Source of the DNA: Acidobacteriota bacterium
GTDB lineage: Bacteria; Acidobacteriota; Vicinamibacteria; Vicinamibacterales; JAKQTR01
Direction: 5' to 3'
NCBI GenBank assembly: GCA_026393675.1
Contig: JAPKZQ010000003.1
Coordinates: forward strand, 124,001 to 188,000
Length of the DNA stretch: 64,000 nucleotides
This document shows, one piece after another, positions 1-10,535 of this stretch. Numbering within the stretch: the stretch's first letter is position 1; every line of letters begins with the position of its first letter. Below the pieces are notes generated by a model, which had not been told where the DNA came from, made no database searches, and saw only the letters and a program-made list of their open reading frames with translations. Both the position numbers and the translations under genes were made by a program.

Positions 1-55
1 ATGACGATCTCGATGTGACATCCGTTCTTTCGCCGGGGTGACGAAGAATTGCTGT

Positions 56-100
56 ATTCGGCAGGATACCCCTGTGGAAAATGCCCACATTCGGCAGGAT
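56..100. repeat. Two 12-bp direct repeats, possible insertion-sequence end
   Basis: The 12-mer attcggcaggat occurs at 56-67 and again at 89-100, a period of 33 bp, both times followed by a version of CCCTG. It lies just downstream of cydB at the window edge. Repeated short motifs near the terminus are typical of IS21-family ends, but no transposase is visible here because the sequence stops at base 1. This assignment is a guess from the layout. Confidence 0.35.
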
Positions 101-114
101 GTCCCTGACGATAT

Positions 115-1134
115 CTAGTACGACGTCGAATCCAGCTTCACCTTCCCACGGAAGACCCAGTAGATGCTGACGGTGTAGGTCAGCACGAGCGGAATCCCGA
201 TGAGCGCCATGATCAGCATGATCCACAGCGTCTTCGGGGAGGACGCCGCGTTGTAGATCGTCAACTGTCTGGCCGGCTCCCACGCATTGACGAGCGTCGG
301 GTACATGCCAACTCCAACCAGCCCGAACAGTCCCAGCACGGCGCACGAAGACGACAGGAACGCTTCCCCAAAGCGAAGGTGGTGGATGGCGCGCGGCACG
401 TTCGCGATGGCCAGCATCGTCAGCACCGGCAGCGCGAACAGCACGGGGCTGGCCTTGATCGCCGCCGTCATCTCCGGCCGGTAGATCAATGTGGCCATCG
501 TCGTCGTCGCATAGCAGATCAGGAAGAAGATGATCGTATTGGGGATCCACCCCTTCACCATCTCCTGGGTGTCGCCATCGGTCTTCAACATGAGGTAGAT
601 CGCCCCGTGCATCATGAACAGCGCGACCGTCGTGACGCCCGTGAGCAGCGCGTAGGGAGTCAGGAGTGACAGGAACGACCCTGCGAACTCTCCGGCCCCA
701 TCGAGCGGAACGCCCCAGATGATGTTGCCGAACGCCACTCCCATCAGCAGGCTGGATGCGACCGAGGCGATGGCGAAACTGCGATCCCATCCGCGCCGCC
801 ACCACGCGCCGGGCTGTTTGCTGCGAAACTCGATGGCCACGCCACGAAAGATGAGCCCGACGAGCAGCAGGATCATCGCCACGTAGAATCCCGAGAACAC
901 CGTCGCGTAGACGATGGGGAACGCAGCAAACAGCGCTCCGCCACCCGTCACCAGCCAGACTTCGTTACCGTCCCACACGGGGCCAATCGCATTGAAGAAG
1001 ATCCGGCGCTGCTCGTCCGTCCTGGCGAACAGGTGCAGCGCACCCACGCCGAGGTCGAATCCGTCGAGCACGGCGTACCCGGCCAGCAGGGCGCCAACCA
1101 GCAGAAACCACACGGTGTTCAGATCGAGGCTCAT
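115..1134 (-). CDS. cydB: Cytochrome bd ubiquinol oxidase subunit II
   Basis: This 339-residue polytopic membrane protein is the second subunit of the bd-type quinol oxidase, which reduces O2 to water with high oxygen affinity and does not pump protons. The N-terminus carries the family segment AVLDGFDLGVGAL in the first helix, and about eight to nine hydrophobic segments follow. An in-frame extension to 1233 adds 33 low-complexity residues inside cydA; the ATG at 1134, preceded by GAGGG, is the better start. It begins 10 nt after the cydA stop, so the two are co-transcribed. Length is normal for CydB. Confidence 0.95.
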   Translation of the reverse strand: MSLDLNTVWFLLVGALLAGYAVLDGFDLGVGALHLFARTDEQRRIFFNAIGPVWDGNEVWLVTGGGALFAAFPIVYATVFSGFYVAMILLLVGLIFRGVAIEFRSKQPGAWWRRGWDRSFAIASVASSLLMGVAFGNIIWGVPLDGAGEFAGSFLSLLTPYALLTGVTTVALFMMHGAIYLMLKTDGDTQEMVKGWIPNTIIFFLICYATTTMATLIYRPEMTAAIKASPVLFALPVLTMLAIANVPRAIHHLRFGEAFLSSSCAVLGLFGLVGVGMYPTLVNAWEPARQLTIYNAASSPKTLWIMLIMALIGIPLVLTYTVSIYWVFRGKVKLDSTSY

Positions 1135-1144
1135 GCCGATACCC

Positions 1145-2497
1145 TCACGCCCGATGACCCTCTCCGCCCGGGTGATCCTCGGCAAGCGGGCCGTGCTGGA
1201 TCTTCTCGTTGAGGAGGAACAGGAACAGCACAAACAGCAGCGCGTACACCAGCGTGAACAGCACGAGCGAGAAGATAACGTGCGACGAGTGGACGACAGG
1301 CGACAGCCCGTCGATGGTGCGCATCACCCTGTAGACGATCCAGGGCTGGCGGCCGATTTCAGCGGTGGCCCACCCGAGTTGGTTGGCGATCTGCGGCCCA
1401 ACCACCGCGCCGACAAAGATCCAGAGCAGCCACCGGGTTCTGAACAGCCTGCCCTTCGGCAGAAATGCCACGCCGCACACCACCACCGCCGCTAGCATCG
1501 TCCCAATCGCGACCATGACGTGAAACGTCTGGAACGTAGCGTTGAGCGGCGGGAGATCGTCCTTTGGAAACGCCTTCACGCCGGGGATGGGCGCGGTGGC
1601 ATCTCCCGCAATCATCCTGCTCAACAGACCAGGAATCTCCACGCCCGTCACGCGCTGGTTCGCGCCATCAACCCAGCCGAGGATGTGCAGGCCGGCTGGC
1701 GCCGACGCCTCCATCACGCCTTCCATCGCGGCGAACTTCTCCGGCTGATGTCGCGCGACCAAGCGGGCGGACCAATCCCCGGTGACGATCGACGCGAGTG
1801 CCGCCACCGCCGCCAGCGCGAGGCCGAGCCGCATCGACGCTCGAGCAAAGGCCTCGTGCCGCCGCTTCAGGAGGTAGTACGCGGCAATGGAAAGCACGAA
1901 GAACGCGCCAGTTGCCCACGCGCCGACGATGGTGTGCAGCAGGCGATCAACGCTCGACGGATTGAACACGACCGCCCAGAAATCGGTGATTTCCGCCCGC
2001 GGCCGGCCAGCCGCGTCGGCGACCACATGGTAACCGGCTGGCGTCTGCATCCACGAGTTGGCCACGATGATCCAGATCGCGCTGAAATGCGCGCCGAGAC
2101 ACACGGCCACCGTCGACAGGAAGTGCAGACGCGGCCCAATCCGGTCCCAGCCGAACAGGAGCAGCGCGAGGAACCCGGATTCGAGGAAGAACGCGAAGAG
2201 GCCTTCGGCGGCCAGCGCGCTCCCGAACACGTCACCGACGAAGCGTGAGTAGGCCGCCCAGTTCGTGCCGAACTCGAACTCCATGACGATGCCGGTCGCG
2301 ACGCCGACGGCGAAGACCAGGCCGAAGATTCGGGTGAAGAACCGCGCCATCTGGTGGTAGATCGGGTTCTTCGTGGCGAGCGACATCGCCTCGATGACCA
2401 CCAGCATCATCCCGAGGCCGATCGAGAGCGGCGGATAGATGTAGTGGAACCCGATGGTCAGCGCAAACTGCAGGCGAGCCAGCACACCGACGTCCAC
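1145..2497 (-). CDS. cydA: Cytochrome bd ubiquinol oxidase subunit I
   Basis: This is the haem-bearing, quinol-oxidising subunit of cytochrome bd (450 residues, inner membrane). His18 in the motif [14 protein letters not shown] corresponds to the axial haem ligand near the N-terminus, His188 in RLLHT to the second conserved histidine, and Glu98 and Glu106 to the conserved acidic pair in helix III. The GRQPW signature is present near the C-terminus. The protein is short for the family, in line with the short-Q-loop class. It lies 36 nt downstream of a small membrane-protein gene and directly upstream of cydB. No cydDC or cydX is visible. Confidence 0.96.
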   Translation of the reverse strand: MDVGVLARLQFALTIGFHYIYPPLSIGLGMMLVVIEAMSLATKNPIYHQMARFFTRIFGLVFAVGVATGIVMEFEFGTNWAAYSRFVGDVFGSALAAEGLFAFFLESGFLALLLFGWDRIGPRLHFLSTVAVCLGAHFSAIWIIVANSWMQTPAGYHVVADAAGRPRAEITDFWAVVFNPSSVDRLLHTIVGAWATGAFFVLSIAAYYLLKRRHEAFARASMRLGLALAAVAALASIVTGDWSARLVARHQPEKFAAMEGVMEASAPAGLHILGWVDGANQRVTGVEIPGLLSRMIAGDATAPIPGVKAFPKDDLPPLNATFQTFHVMVAIGTMLAAVVVCGVAFLPKGRLFRTRWLLWIFVGAVVGPQIANQLGWATAEIGRQPWIVYRVMRTIDGLSPVVHSSHVIFSLVLFTLVYALLFVLFLFLLNEKIQHGPLAEDHPGGEGHRA

Positions 2498-2533
2498 AGT
2501 GGAACCCCAGGGAGCAGGAAAAAACTTACTGGA

Positions 2534-2881
2534 CTACCTGATGCGAGCGCCCGACACGTACCAGCTCTGAACCTTGACCGCGAACGCCCAATTGTAGCGG
2601 TACCAGGGCAGCACCTGCACGAGCCGCGTGTAGGCGACGTCGATGTAGATGTGGTCCGCCGTCTTGCGGATGCTCACGCGGGCAGGATCAATCCGGATGC
2701 CCAGCTTGGTGGCTTCTGCGACCACCGCGGTGCGCACGGCGTCATCTCCCTGGTCGGCGCCGAACTCAGCGAGCTGCCGAACGGCGTCTTCGAGCTTGAA
2801 ATGGTCCAATTGGGCGGAGGCGGCCTGCCAACAGCCGTACACCACAAGCGCGACGACGGCGAGCCTGATCAGCCTGCCCAT
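2534..2881 (-). CDS. Small membrane-anchored protein, DUF4845-like
   Basis: This 115-residue protein has one N-terminal hydrophobic segment (residues 4-24) followed by a soluble alpha/beta domain ending in a tryptophan-rich stretch (WYRYNWAFAVKVQSW). Its position immediately after lepB, with one nucleotide between its ATG and the lepB stop, matches the small DUF4845 protein that follows lepB in many Proteobacteria. The fold pattern (TM anchor, helix, strand pair) is compatible with that family. Function is unknown. The assignment rests mainly on gene order. Confidence 0.6.
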   Translation of the reverse strand: MGRLIRLAVVALVVYGCWQAASAQLDHFKLEDAVRQLAEFGADQGDDAVRTAVVAEATKLGIRIDPARVSIRKTADHIYIDVAYTRLVQVLPWYRYNWAFAVKVQSWYVSGARIR

Positions 2882-2882
2882 A

Positions 2883-3533
2883 TCAGTGAATCTGGTGCAG
2901 CAGACGACCCCAGCGTGTGCTCGTCAGGACGCTGAAGAGTCCACCGGCGTCGGGGTCATAGGACCAGTAGATCACCAACGCCTGGCCCTTGATGTTGTCG
3001 CGAGGCAGGAACCCCCAGTAGCGCGAGTCCTGCGAATTGTCGCGGTTGTCACCCATCACGAAGAGCGATCCGGCCGGCACCGTCTCCGGGCCGTAATGAT
3101 CGCGGACGTCTTCGGAGGTCACCTCCGCCAGCGTGCCGCCTTCGGGGCGTGGAAGGTAGTGCGCATACGGTTCGTCGAGCGGTCTCCCGTCGATGTGGAT
3201 CCGGTGGTTCTTCAGCTCGACCGTCTCCCCGGGCAGGCCGATGACGCGCTTGATGAAGTCGCGCTCGGGGTCTGTCGGAAACTTGAACACCACAATATCG
3301 CCCCGCCGGACCTCCCGGGTGGGCAGAACCGCGCGTTCGACTGCCGAACTTGTCGGTGAAAACACGAACTTGTTGACGAGCAGATGATCGCCGATCAGCA
3401 GGTTGGGCTCCATCGATCCCGTCGGAATCTTGAACGCCTGAACGACAAACGTCCGAATAAACAGCGCCAGGATGACGGCGATGACAATCGACTCGAAGTA
3501 CTCACGGGCCACAGACTTTCTGAACTCGGGCAC
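2883..3533 (-). CDS. lepB: Signal peptidase I
   Basis: This membrane-bound serine protease removes Sec and Tat signal peptides on the periplasmic side. Residues 14-32 form the single N-terminal TM helix. The catalytic dyad is Ser40 in IPTGSMEPNL and Lys95 in DFIKRVIGLPGE. The later box GDNRDNSQDSRYWG is also intact. The start is GTG at 3533, directly abutting the lepA stop (3534-3536), so translation is probably coupled to lepA. At 216 residues it resembles the short Gram-positive and delta-type enzymes rather than the longer E. coli form. Confidence 0.95.
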   Translation of the reverse strand: MPEFRKSVAREYFESIVIAVILALFIRTFVVQAFKIPTGSMEPNLLIGDHLLVNKFVFSPTSSAVERAVLPTREVRRGDIVVFKFPTDPERDFIKRVIGLPGETVELKNHRIHIDGRPLDEPYAHYLPRPEGGTLAEVTSEDVRDHYGPETVPAGSLFVMGDNRDNSQDSRYWGFLPRDNIKGQALVIYWSYDPDAGGLFSVLTSTRWGRLLHQIH

Positions 3534-5342
<1,809 letters not shown>

Positions 5343-5387
5343 CTCGGTATGCGGATTCTTTCGATGACGACTGACGCGCCGGCCCGG

Positions 5388-5810
5388 TCAGCGTGGGCGC
5401 CGCCCGGCGACGGGCCTGTAAATCAAACCGACGATGGCGCCGTACGCGGCCATCTCGATGATGCAGTCGACCACAATCGCCGCGGCGAACGCCGCTGAGA
5501 TCGGCATCATCACGTAGCTCCACACGCCGGCGAACGCCGCCAGCAGCAGCCCGATGAGCACGCCGTACCGCAGTCCTTCGACCAGTCCGGCGCCGCCCTC
5601 ATAGCCCTTGGCGTAGGCATACGCGAAGACGAAGAACCCGACGAGCGACGCGCCGTACCCCAGCACGAGGTTCATGTCGGACGGCGCCCTCAGGAGCGCG
5701 GCGTGCTGGCGGAAGAGGTCTGGCAGGACCGTACCCCAGACGATGCCGGTCAGGGCGAGGTGCGCGAGCCAGCTCACCAGCGCCGCGGCAGCCAGTCGTC
5801 CGAAATTCAT
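5388..5810 (-). CDS. Four-helix integral membrane protein of unknown function
   Basis: This 140-residue protein has four predicted membrane segments, at roughly residues 5-28, 47-66, 84-105 and 108-130. The loop between the second and third carries YAKGYEGGAGLVEGLRYG, a Gly-rich amphipathic stretch also seen in DUF1761-type membrane proteins. I do not recognise a specific family. It sits 30 nt after the glycan-synthase-like GT2 gene and 45 nt before lepA on the same strand, so it is probably part of that transcript. The ATG at 5810 follows the hydrophobic start pattern well. Confidence 0.6.
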   Translation of the reverse strand: MNFGRLAAAALVSWLAHLALTGIVWGTVLPDLFRQHAALLRAPSDMNLVLGYGASLVGFFVFAYAYAKGYEGGAGLVEGLRYGVLIGLLLAAFAGVWSYVMMPISAAFAAAIVVDCIIEMAAYGAIVGLIYRPVAGRRPR

Positions 5811-5840
5811 CGGGGTATCCCCCTAGGACCCAGAAGGTCC

Positions 5841-7340
5841 TTACTTGCCGCGGGCGACCTGCGTGTTCAGCACGACCCCGCCGCCGCCGAACTGCTGGAT
5901 CACCGACATGAGCCCCGTGTAGAGGAACCCGACCTGGAACAGCACCAGGAACGGCAGCGTGCCGTAGATGCCGTTGGCCGCCGCGTAGAACACCGTCATC
6001 GTGAAGTAGAGCCCGAGCGCCACTTCGATGAGCGGCTGGATGGCCACCACCTGGCGGTACTTCTTCGCGCCCCAGTCGTCCGAGCCGCACTCGATGCCGT
6101 ACTTGGGCGTGCGCGCAAAGGCCGACTCGTGTCCGATGAGCGCTTCGATGACTGCGCGGGTGTTGTTGACGGCGAGGCCGATGCCAATCGACATCAGGAA
6201 CGGAATGTACCGCAGCCGCGCCTTCCAATCGGGATACAGTTCGCGCTGGGAGACGACATAGAAGTTGGCCACCGACGCGGTTGCCGCGAAAAACAGCGGC
6301 ACGTCGATGAGCAGCATCTCGTTCCAGCCCATGTTGTAGCGAATCACCATCGACGGGAACATCAGGATCGACAGCAGCGACATGAGCAGGTAGTTGAAGT
6401 TCGCCGTGAGATGGAAGAACGCCTCCGCCTTCACGCCAAATGGCTGATCCGACTGCAGGATGCGCGGCAGCAGTTTGAGGCACACCTGAATTGAGCCCTT
6501 GGCCCAGCGGTGCTGCTGCGACTTGAAGGCGTTCATCTCGACTGGCACTTCGGCCGGCGCGACCAGGTTGGGCAGGAACAGGAACTTCCAGCCGAGCAGC
6601 TGCGCCCGGTAGCTCAGGTCGAGATCCTCGGTGAGCGTGTCGTGCTGCCATCCGCCCGCCGCGGGAATGACCTCGCGGCGCCACACGCCGGCCGTGCCAT
6701 TGAAGTTGAAGAAGTGTCCGGCGCGATTGCGCCCGCCGTGCTCCAGCACGAAGTGGCCGTCGAGCAGGATGGCCTGCGCCTTGGTCAGCAGCGAGTAGTC
6801 CGCGTTGACATGGCCCCAGCGCGCCTGGACCAGGCCAATCTTCTCGTCCTGAAAGTACGGGATCGTCTTCTGCAGGAAGTCGACGCTCGGGATAAAGTCC
6901 GCGTCGAAGATGGCGACGAACGTGCCGCGCGCGACCTTCAGGCCGGCATCGAGCGCGCCCGCTTTGTACCCGGTCCGGTTGGTGCGATGGATGAGCCTGA
7001 TGTCGAACCCTTCGGCGGAAAGCCGATCAACCGCATGCCGCGCAACCTCGGTCGTCTCGTCGGTCGAATCGTCCAGCACCTGGATCTCCATCAACTCGCG
7101 CGGGTAGTCGATTCGCGCGGTCGCCTGGAGCAGGCGATCCACCACGTACATCTCGTTGAAGATCGGCAACTGAATCGTCACCGGGGGCAGAGGACCGTCC
7201 CACGCCGGCGGGGGCCCGGGGACCTTGTCCTTGTTCTTCATGTAGGCGTAGACCAGGTAGTAGCGGTGCCACCCATACACGCCGAGGATGACCAGGACGA
7301 AGAAGTACAACCCGAGGATGAGGGATTCAAATGCGCTCAT
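5841..7340 (-). CDS. Processive family 2 glycosyltransferase, beta-glycan synthase-like
   Basis: This 499-residue inner-membrane enzyme has the architecture of cellulose and glucomannan synthases: one N-terminal TM helix (2-25), a cytosolic GT-A domain, then a cluster of C-terminal TM helices. All processive GT2 motifs are visible: Asp90-Asp91, DAD at 146-148, TED at 237-239 and QQHRW at 275-279. It should polymerise a beta-linked hexose from a nucleotide sugar; glucan versus mannan cannot be decided here, although the layout resembles CslA-type mannan synthases. No PilZ domain or bcsB partner is present. The ATG at 7340 is chosen over an upstream in-frame ATG at 7379 because the latter falls inside a 5'-UTR hairpin. 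Confidence 0.88.
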   Translation of the reverse strand: MSAFESLILGLYFFVLVILGVYGWHRYYLVYAYMKNKDKVPGPPPAWDGPLPPVTIQLPIFNEMYVVDRLLQATARIDYPRELMEIQVLDDSTDETTEVARHAVDRLSAEGFDIRLIHRTNRTGYKAGALDAGLKVARGTFVAIFDADFIPSVDFLQKTIPYFQDEKIGLVQARWGHVNADYSLLTKAQAILLDGHFVLEHGGRNRAGHFFNFNGTAGVWRREVIPAAGGWQHDTLTEDLDLSYRAQLLGWKFLFLPNLVAPAEVPVEMNAFKSQQHRWAKGSIQVCLKLLPRILQSDQPFGVKAEAFFHLTANFNYLLMSLLSILMFPSMVIRYNMGWNEMLLIDVPLFFAATASVANFYVVSQRELYPDWKARLRYIPFLMSIGIGLAVNNTRAVIEALIGHESAFARTPKYGIECGSDDWGAKKYRQVVAIQPLIEVALGLYFTMTVFYAAANGIYGTLPFLVLFQVGFLYTGLMSVIQQFGGGGVVLNTQVARGK

Positions 7341-7361
7341 GAGTGTTTCGCCAGTCCTGTG

Positions 7362-7391
7362 TTGTGCCGAAGGGCACAATCGGCCATTTTA
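7362..7391 (-). promoter_or_regulatory. Candidate promoter -10 and 5' mRNA hairpin for the GT2-lepAB-cyd transcript
   Basis: On the minus strand TAAAAT (7386-7391) fits a sigma70 -10 element, and the sequence 17 bp upstream (TAGGCT) is only a weak -35. Immediately after it lies a perfect 7-bp stem, TTGTGCC/GGCACAA, with loop CTTC (7362-7379). It would form the very 5' end of the mRNA and could stabilise it. The remaining bases up to the ATG at 7340 show no strong Shine-Dalgarno sequence. Confidence 0.4.
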
Positions 7392-7484
7392 CAGCCGTCT
7401 GGTGGAAAAGCCTAGCCTGGCGGACTCTCACGCGGTTTTGCTGGCGATTTCGCGTCTCGCAGGGGCGGCTGGAAAAGGAGACGT

Positions 7485-7522
7485 CTTCGGGGTCCTTCCC
7501 TGTCAGAATCGGGACCCCGAAG
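7485..7522 (-). terminator. Perfect 11-bp hairpin downstream of the PD40 gene
   Basis: CTTCGGGGTCC (7485-7495) and its exact reverse complement (7512-7522) flank a 16-nt loop. It lies about 135 nt after the stop codon of the PD40 propeller gene and before the promoter region of the next gene, so it most likely ends that transcript. No clear U-tract follows, so termination would be Rho-assisted or atypical. The rest of 7341-7656 holds further short stems (for example GGAGAC...GTCTCC near 7565-7605) but no coding region. Confidence 0.5.
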
Positions 7523-7656
7523 GCGCCACCTTACTCTGGCTTCGACCTGTCGTCGTCTTCGGAGGAGACACCACTCAAACGCACTCTCCGTGGGAGCGTC
7601 TCCGGTCATCCTCCTCACAACTCGTCCGGGTTTCGTGGAGATGCCCTTCCGGGCTG

Positions 7657-9780
7657 CTACTTGCCTCCCCGGCGTGCCGGCAGGAAGTTTTCCATGGCCC
7701 AGATTTCGCTGGAATTCCTTCCCGATGTGAACACAATCCGTCGCCCGTCCGGATGGAGCTGCAAGTCACGGAACTCCAGCTCCATGCCCAAGTTGATCTT
7801 CTGGGGTTCTCCGCCTGCGAACGGTATCTGCCACAATTCGCGTTTCTGTCCCTTTGCGCCGGCTGCTCTTTTGTAGAACAGGATTGTCTTGCCATCCGGA
7901 GTCCAGGCAGGATAGGTCCACCAGTCGAGCACGCCCAGGAGAAGATCTCGTGCCTCACCGCCCGCCGTCGGCAGGACCCGTATGACGTTCCCCTTGTTCC
8001 CGCCGTTCTCCAGCGAGAGGGTGTCCGCCGTACTGAGGGACAGATACCTTCCGTCAGGTGAGATCGTCATGGCGCCGATATCCGGGGGAGACGCCTTCCG
8101 ATAGAATTCCTTTTCCTGTCCCGTTTCCAGGTCATGCCTCATGATCGTCGTGAGTTTCTTCGTCCATTGGAAATTCGCGTAGTACACCGACTTCCCATCC
8201 GGCGACACCGCGAAATTCTTGATCAGCGAATCGGACCACCCGCTTCGGGCCAGAAGAGTTTGCTTGCCGGTCTGGATGTCGATCTTGAACAGCCCCTGGT
8301 TCGTCTTGTCGTACATCGTGGCAAACACGGCGCGACCGTCAGCCGACCAGTGCATCCTCCAGAAGGATTCGATACCAAGCGGAACTTCTCGCTCTTCTCC
8401 GGTTTGATCGGTACGAATGCACAGGATGTACGAACTTTGCGTTGCCGATCCCGCTTGGCGTTCCGACACATAGGCCAGATACTTGCCGTCGGGAGACCAT
8501 TCAGCGGAGTGGTTGTTGCCCACCACGCGCGGGATGATCTTCTTGGGCGGCGCTACGGCCGTCCCCTTGGCGAGATCCAGCGAGCCTTCGTAGACATCCA
8601 CGAGGCTCACTCCGACGTTGTAGAAGAAAGACCCCCGCGCGGAAAACCCCATGGGAGTGACTTGTCCGATGTCCTTCCTGACAAGTACCGGATCACCTTG
8701 AGGCTTGCCGTCAACAACATGAAGCGCCCAGGCATCCTGCGTTCCTGTCCGGTCGCTGGCGAAGAGGACGGTGTCGGAGCCTGGCACCCAGCCGAGGAGT
8801 TGATCATCGGCGGGGTGCGTGATAAGCGGGATCTCCTGTTTTCCATCAATGGACGTGATGAAGATATCGCGTTTCGGGGACCCTTCCTGCTGCCGGTTGT
8901 CATAGACGATGTATTTCCCATCCGCCGAATAGCTGGCGTGCCATGACCATGAGTCGATCGGTTTTTCAGCCGTACCGAGTACCGTCACAGAACCATCGGC
9001 CACAGATACCACGGCCAGCTTCTCAGGACTGGTCTTGGTCTTGGGAACAATGGCCACAACAGACCTGCCATCCGGGGACCAGCCCAGAGCCCACACCGGC
9101 GCCAGAGTCCGGGGCTCGGATCCGTCAGTCCCGATGATCCTGAGTTCACCAGTCATGTCCTTCTTCAGCCAGACGAACGCGATCTTCTTGCCGTCAGGAG
9201 ACCATGTCGAAGCGAGAACCATTTCTGTGGTGGTCTTGTCTTTGTTCGTCAGTCGGCGCTTCTGGCCGCTCGCGATGTCCCAGATGGCCAGGTCGCCCCC
9301 CGAATCCTGGTCCACGATCGAAAGGTATCTTCCATCCGGAGAAGGTGACCCGGTCGTATCCACCCCCGCACCTGACCAGACTCTCCGAATTGTCATCTCT
9401 GTGCCGGCCGCCGGGTTTGGAGTCCCGGTCAATGCGGCCAGCCTGGCCCGCGCGATCTGGACCTGTTCGGCCTGATCCCCGTATTGCCGCAGGAGCTGCT
9501 CGTACGCGGTGCGCGCCTCAGCCTGGCCCAGCTTCTCGTAGCACTGGCCCATCTCGAGCAAGGCCTTCGCCGCTACGGTCCTGCCAACGCCGGGCCGCGC
9601 AAGAATCTTCTTGTACTGATCGATGGCCGCCGTCAGATCCCCCTTCACCAACTCCGTGTTCTTGGCGGCCTGAAGCAGAGCTTCGCCCTGCTTGTCGCTC
9701 TGACCGACTCCGTGAACTCCTGTCCACAGACCAGCGACCAGAACCGCGATCGCGATCCACAACGCTGATGGCTTTCTCAT
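7657..9780 (-). CDS. Exported TPR-PD40 (TolB-type) beta-propeller protein
   Basis: This 707-residue protein has a signal-peptide-like N-terminus (MRKPSALWIAIAVLVAGLW, residues 1-24) and an alpha-helical, TPR-like stretch (about 30-130, including AAIDQYKKILARPG and ALLEMGQCYEKLG). The rest is a propeller with repeated W/F-SPDGKxIxF-type PD40 motifs (SPDGRYLS, SPDGKKIAF, SADGKYIVY, SPDGKSVYY and others). Such proteins are abundant in Acidobacteria and act outside the cytoplasm; ligand and function are unknown. An open frame extends upstream to 10425 through the regulator gene, but the ATG at 9780, with GGGGGTGAAG upstream and the signal peptide, is the real start. It follows the kinase-regulator pair by 80 nt and may be their output or sensor partner. 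Confidence 0.85.
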   Translation of the reverse strand: MRKPSALWIAIAVLVAGLWTGVHGVGQSDKQGEALLQAAKNTELVKGDLTAAIDQYKKILARPGVGRTVAAKALLEMGQCYEKLGQAEARTAYEQLLRQYGDQAEQVQIARARLAALTGTPNPAAGTEMTIRRVWSGAGVDTTGSPSPDGRYLSIVDQDSGGDLAIWDIASGQKRRLTNKDKTTTEMVLASTWSPDGKKIAFVWLKKDMTGELRIIGTDGSEPRTLAPVWALGWSPDGRSVVAIVPKTKTSPEKLAVVSVADGSVTVLGTAEKPIDSWSWHASYSADGKYIVYDNRQQEGSPKRDIFITSIDGKQEIPLITHPADDQLLGWVPGSDTVLFASDRTGTQDAWALHVVDGKPQGDPVLVRKDIGQVTPMGFSARGSFFYNVGVSLVDVYEGSLDLAKGTAVAPPKKIIPRVVGNNHSAEWSPDGKYLAYVSERQAGSATQSSYILCIRTDQTGEEREVPLGIESFWRMHWSADGRAVFATMYDKTNQGLFKIDIQTGKQTLLARSGWSDSLIKNFAVSPDGKSVYYANFQWTKKLTTIMRHDLETGQEKEFYRKASPPDIGAMTISPDGRYLSLSTADTLSLENGGNKGNVIRVLPTAGGEARDLLLGVLDWWTYPAWTPDGKTILFYKRAAGAKGQKRELWQIPFAGGEPQKINLGMELEFRDLQLHPDGRRIVFTSGRNSSEIWAMENFLPARRGGK

Positions 9781-9860
9781 GGTCTTCACCCCCGACAGAA
9801 GCTTGATCCCATCGTTTCTGGCTCTGATCGGGAAACGGTCTGAATTGTGCACGATTTCGG

Positions 9861-10535
9861 CTAGTCTTCGAACCGGTAGCCGAGACCGCGGGAGCAGATC
9901 AGGTGCCGGGGCGCGTCCGGGTTGGCTTCGATCTTCCGGCGCAGGTTCATCATGTGGTTGTCGACAACGCGATCGGTGGGGTAGTTGCCCACTCCCCAGA
10001 CCGCATCGAGCAGTTGCTCGCGCGTGAACAGATGACCTTTGCGCCGAATCAGCGTCGCCAGCAGCCTGAATTCGGTCGGCGTCAGATCCACGTGCGTCCT
10101 GGAACGCCGGACTTCGCAGCGGTCGAAGTCCACCTCGAATCCGTCGAACACACACACGTCCAGTTGATCGGGCGCGCCGCGGCGCAGTAGCGCCTTGATG
10201 CGGGCGCGCAGTTCCAGGGGGCTGAAAGGCTTGGTGACGTAGTCGTCGGCTCCCATCTCCAGGCCCAGCACTTTTTCCGCCTCTGCCGTTTTCGCGGTCA
10301 GCATGAGGATGGGAGTTTTCAGCCCGGCCCGCCGCAGTTCGCGGCAGACGGCAAAGCCATCCTTCCTGGGCAGCATGATGTCGAGCACGATGAGGTCGAA
10401 CGACGTCTCGCGTGCCCGCCGGCACGCTGCGTCCCCATCGGCAGCCACCTCAACGGAATAGCCCTCCAGTTTCAGGTCGTACTGAAGGCCCAGCGCGATA
10501 TTGGTGTCATCTTCGACGATAAGGATCCTGGTCAT
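9861..10535 (-). CDS. OmpR/PhoB-family response regulator
   Basis: This 224-residue regulator has a receiver domain (1-120) with the acidic pocket ED(D)9-10, phospho-acceptor Asp52 (LIVLDIMLP), Thr80 and Lys102 (YVTKPF). A winged-helix DNA-binding domain follows at about 130-224 (DLTPTEFRLLATLIRRKGHLFTRE is the typical recognition region start). Its ATG overlaps the kinase stop by 4 nt (ATGA), so the pair is translationally coupled. It should bind DNA as a dimer after phosphorylation by the adjacent kinase. Targets are unknown; the downstream PD40 gene is the obvious candidate. Confidence 0.93.
   Translation of the reverse strand: MTRILIVEDDTNIALGLQYDLKLEGYSVEVAADGDAACRRARETSFDLIVLDIMLPRKDGFAVCRELRRAGLKTPILMLTAKTAEAEKVLGLEMGADDYVTKPFSPLELRARIKALLRRGAPDQLDVCVFDGFEVDFDRCEVRRSRTHVDLTPTEFRLLATLIRRKGHLFTREQLLDAVWGVGNYPTDRVVDNHMMNLRRKIEANPDAPRHLICSRGLGYRFED

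Noticed and set aside
9781-10425. Upstream extension of the PD40 gene through the regulator gene
   Set aside because: It is an out-of-frame reading of the response regulator. The signal peptide and ribosome-binding site fix the start at 9780.
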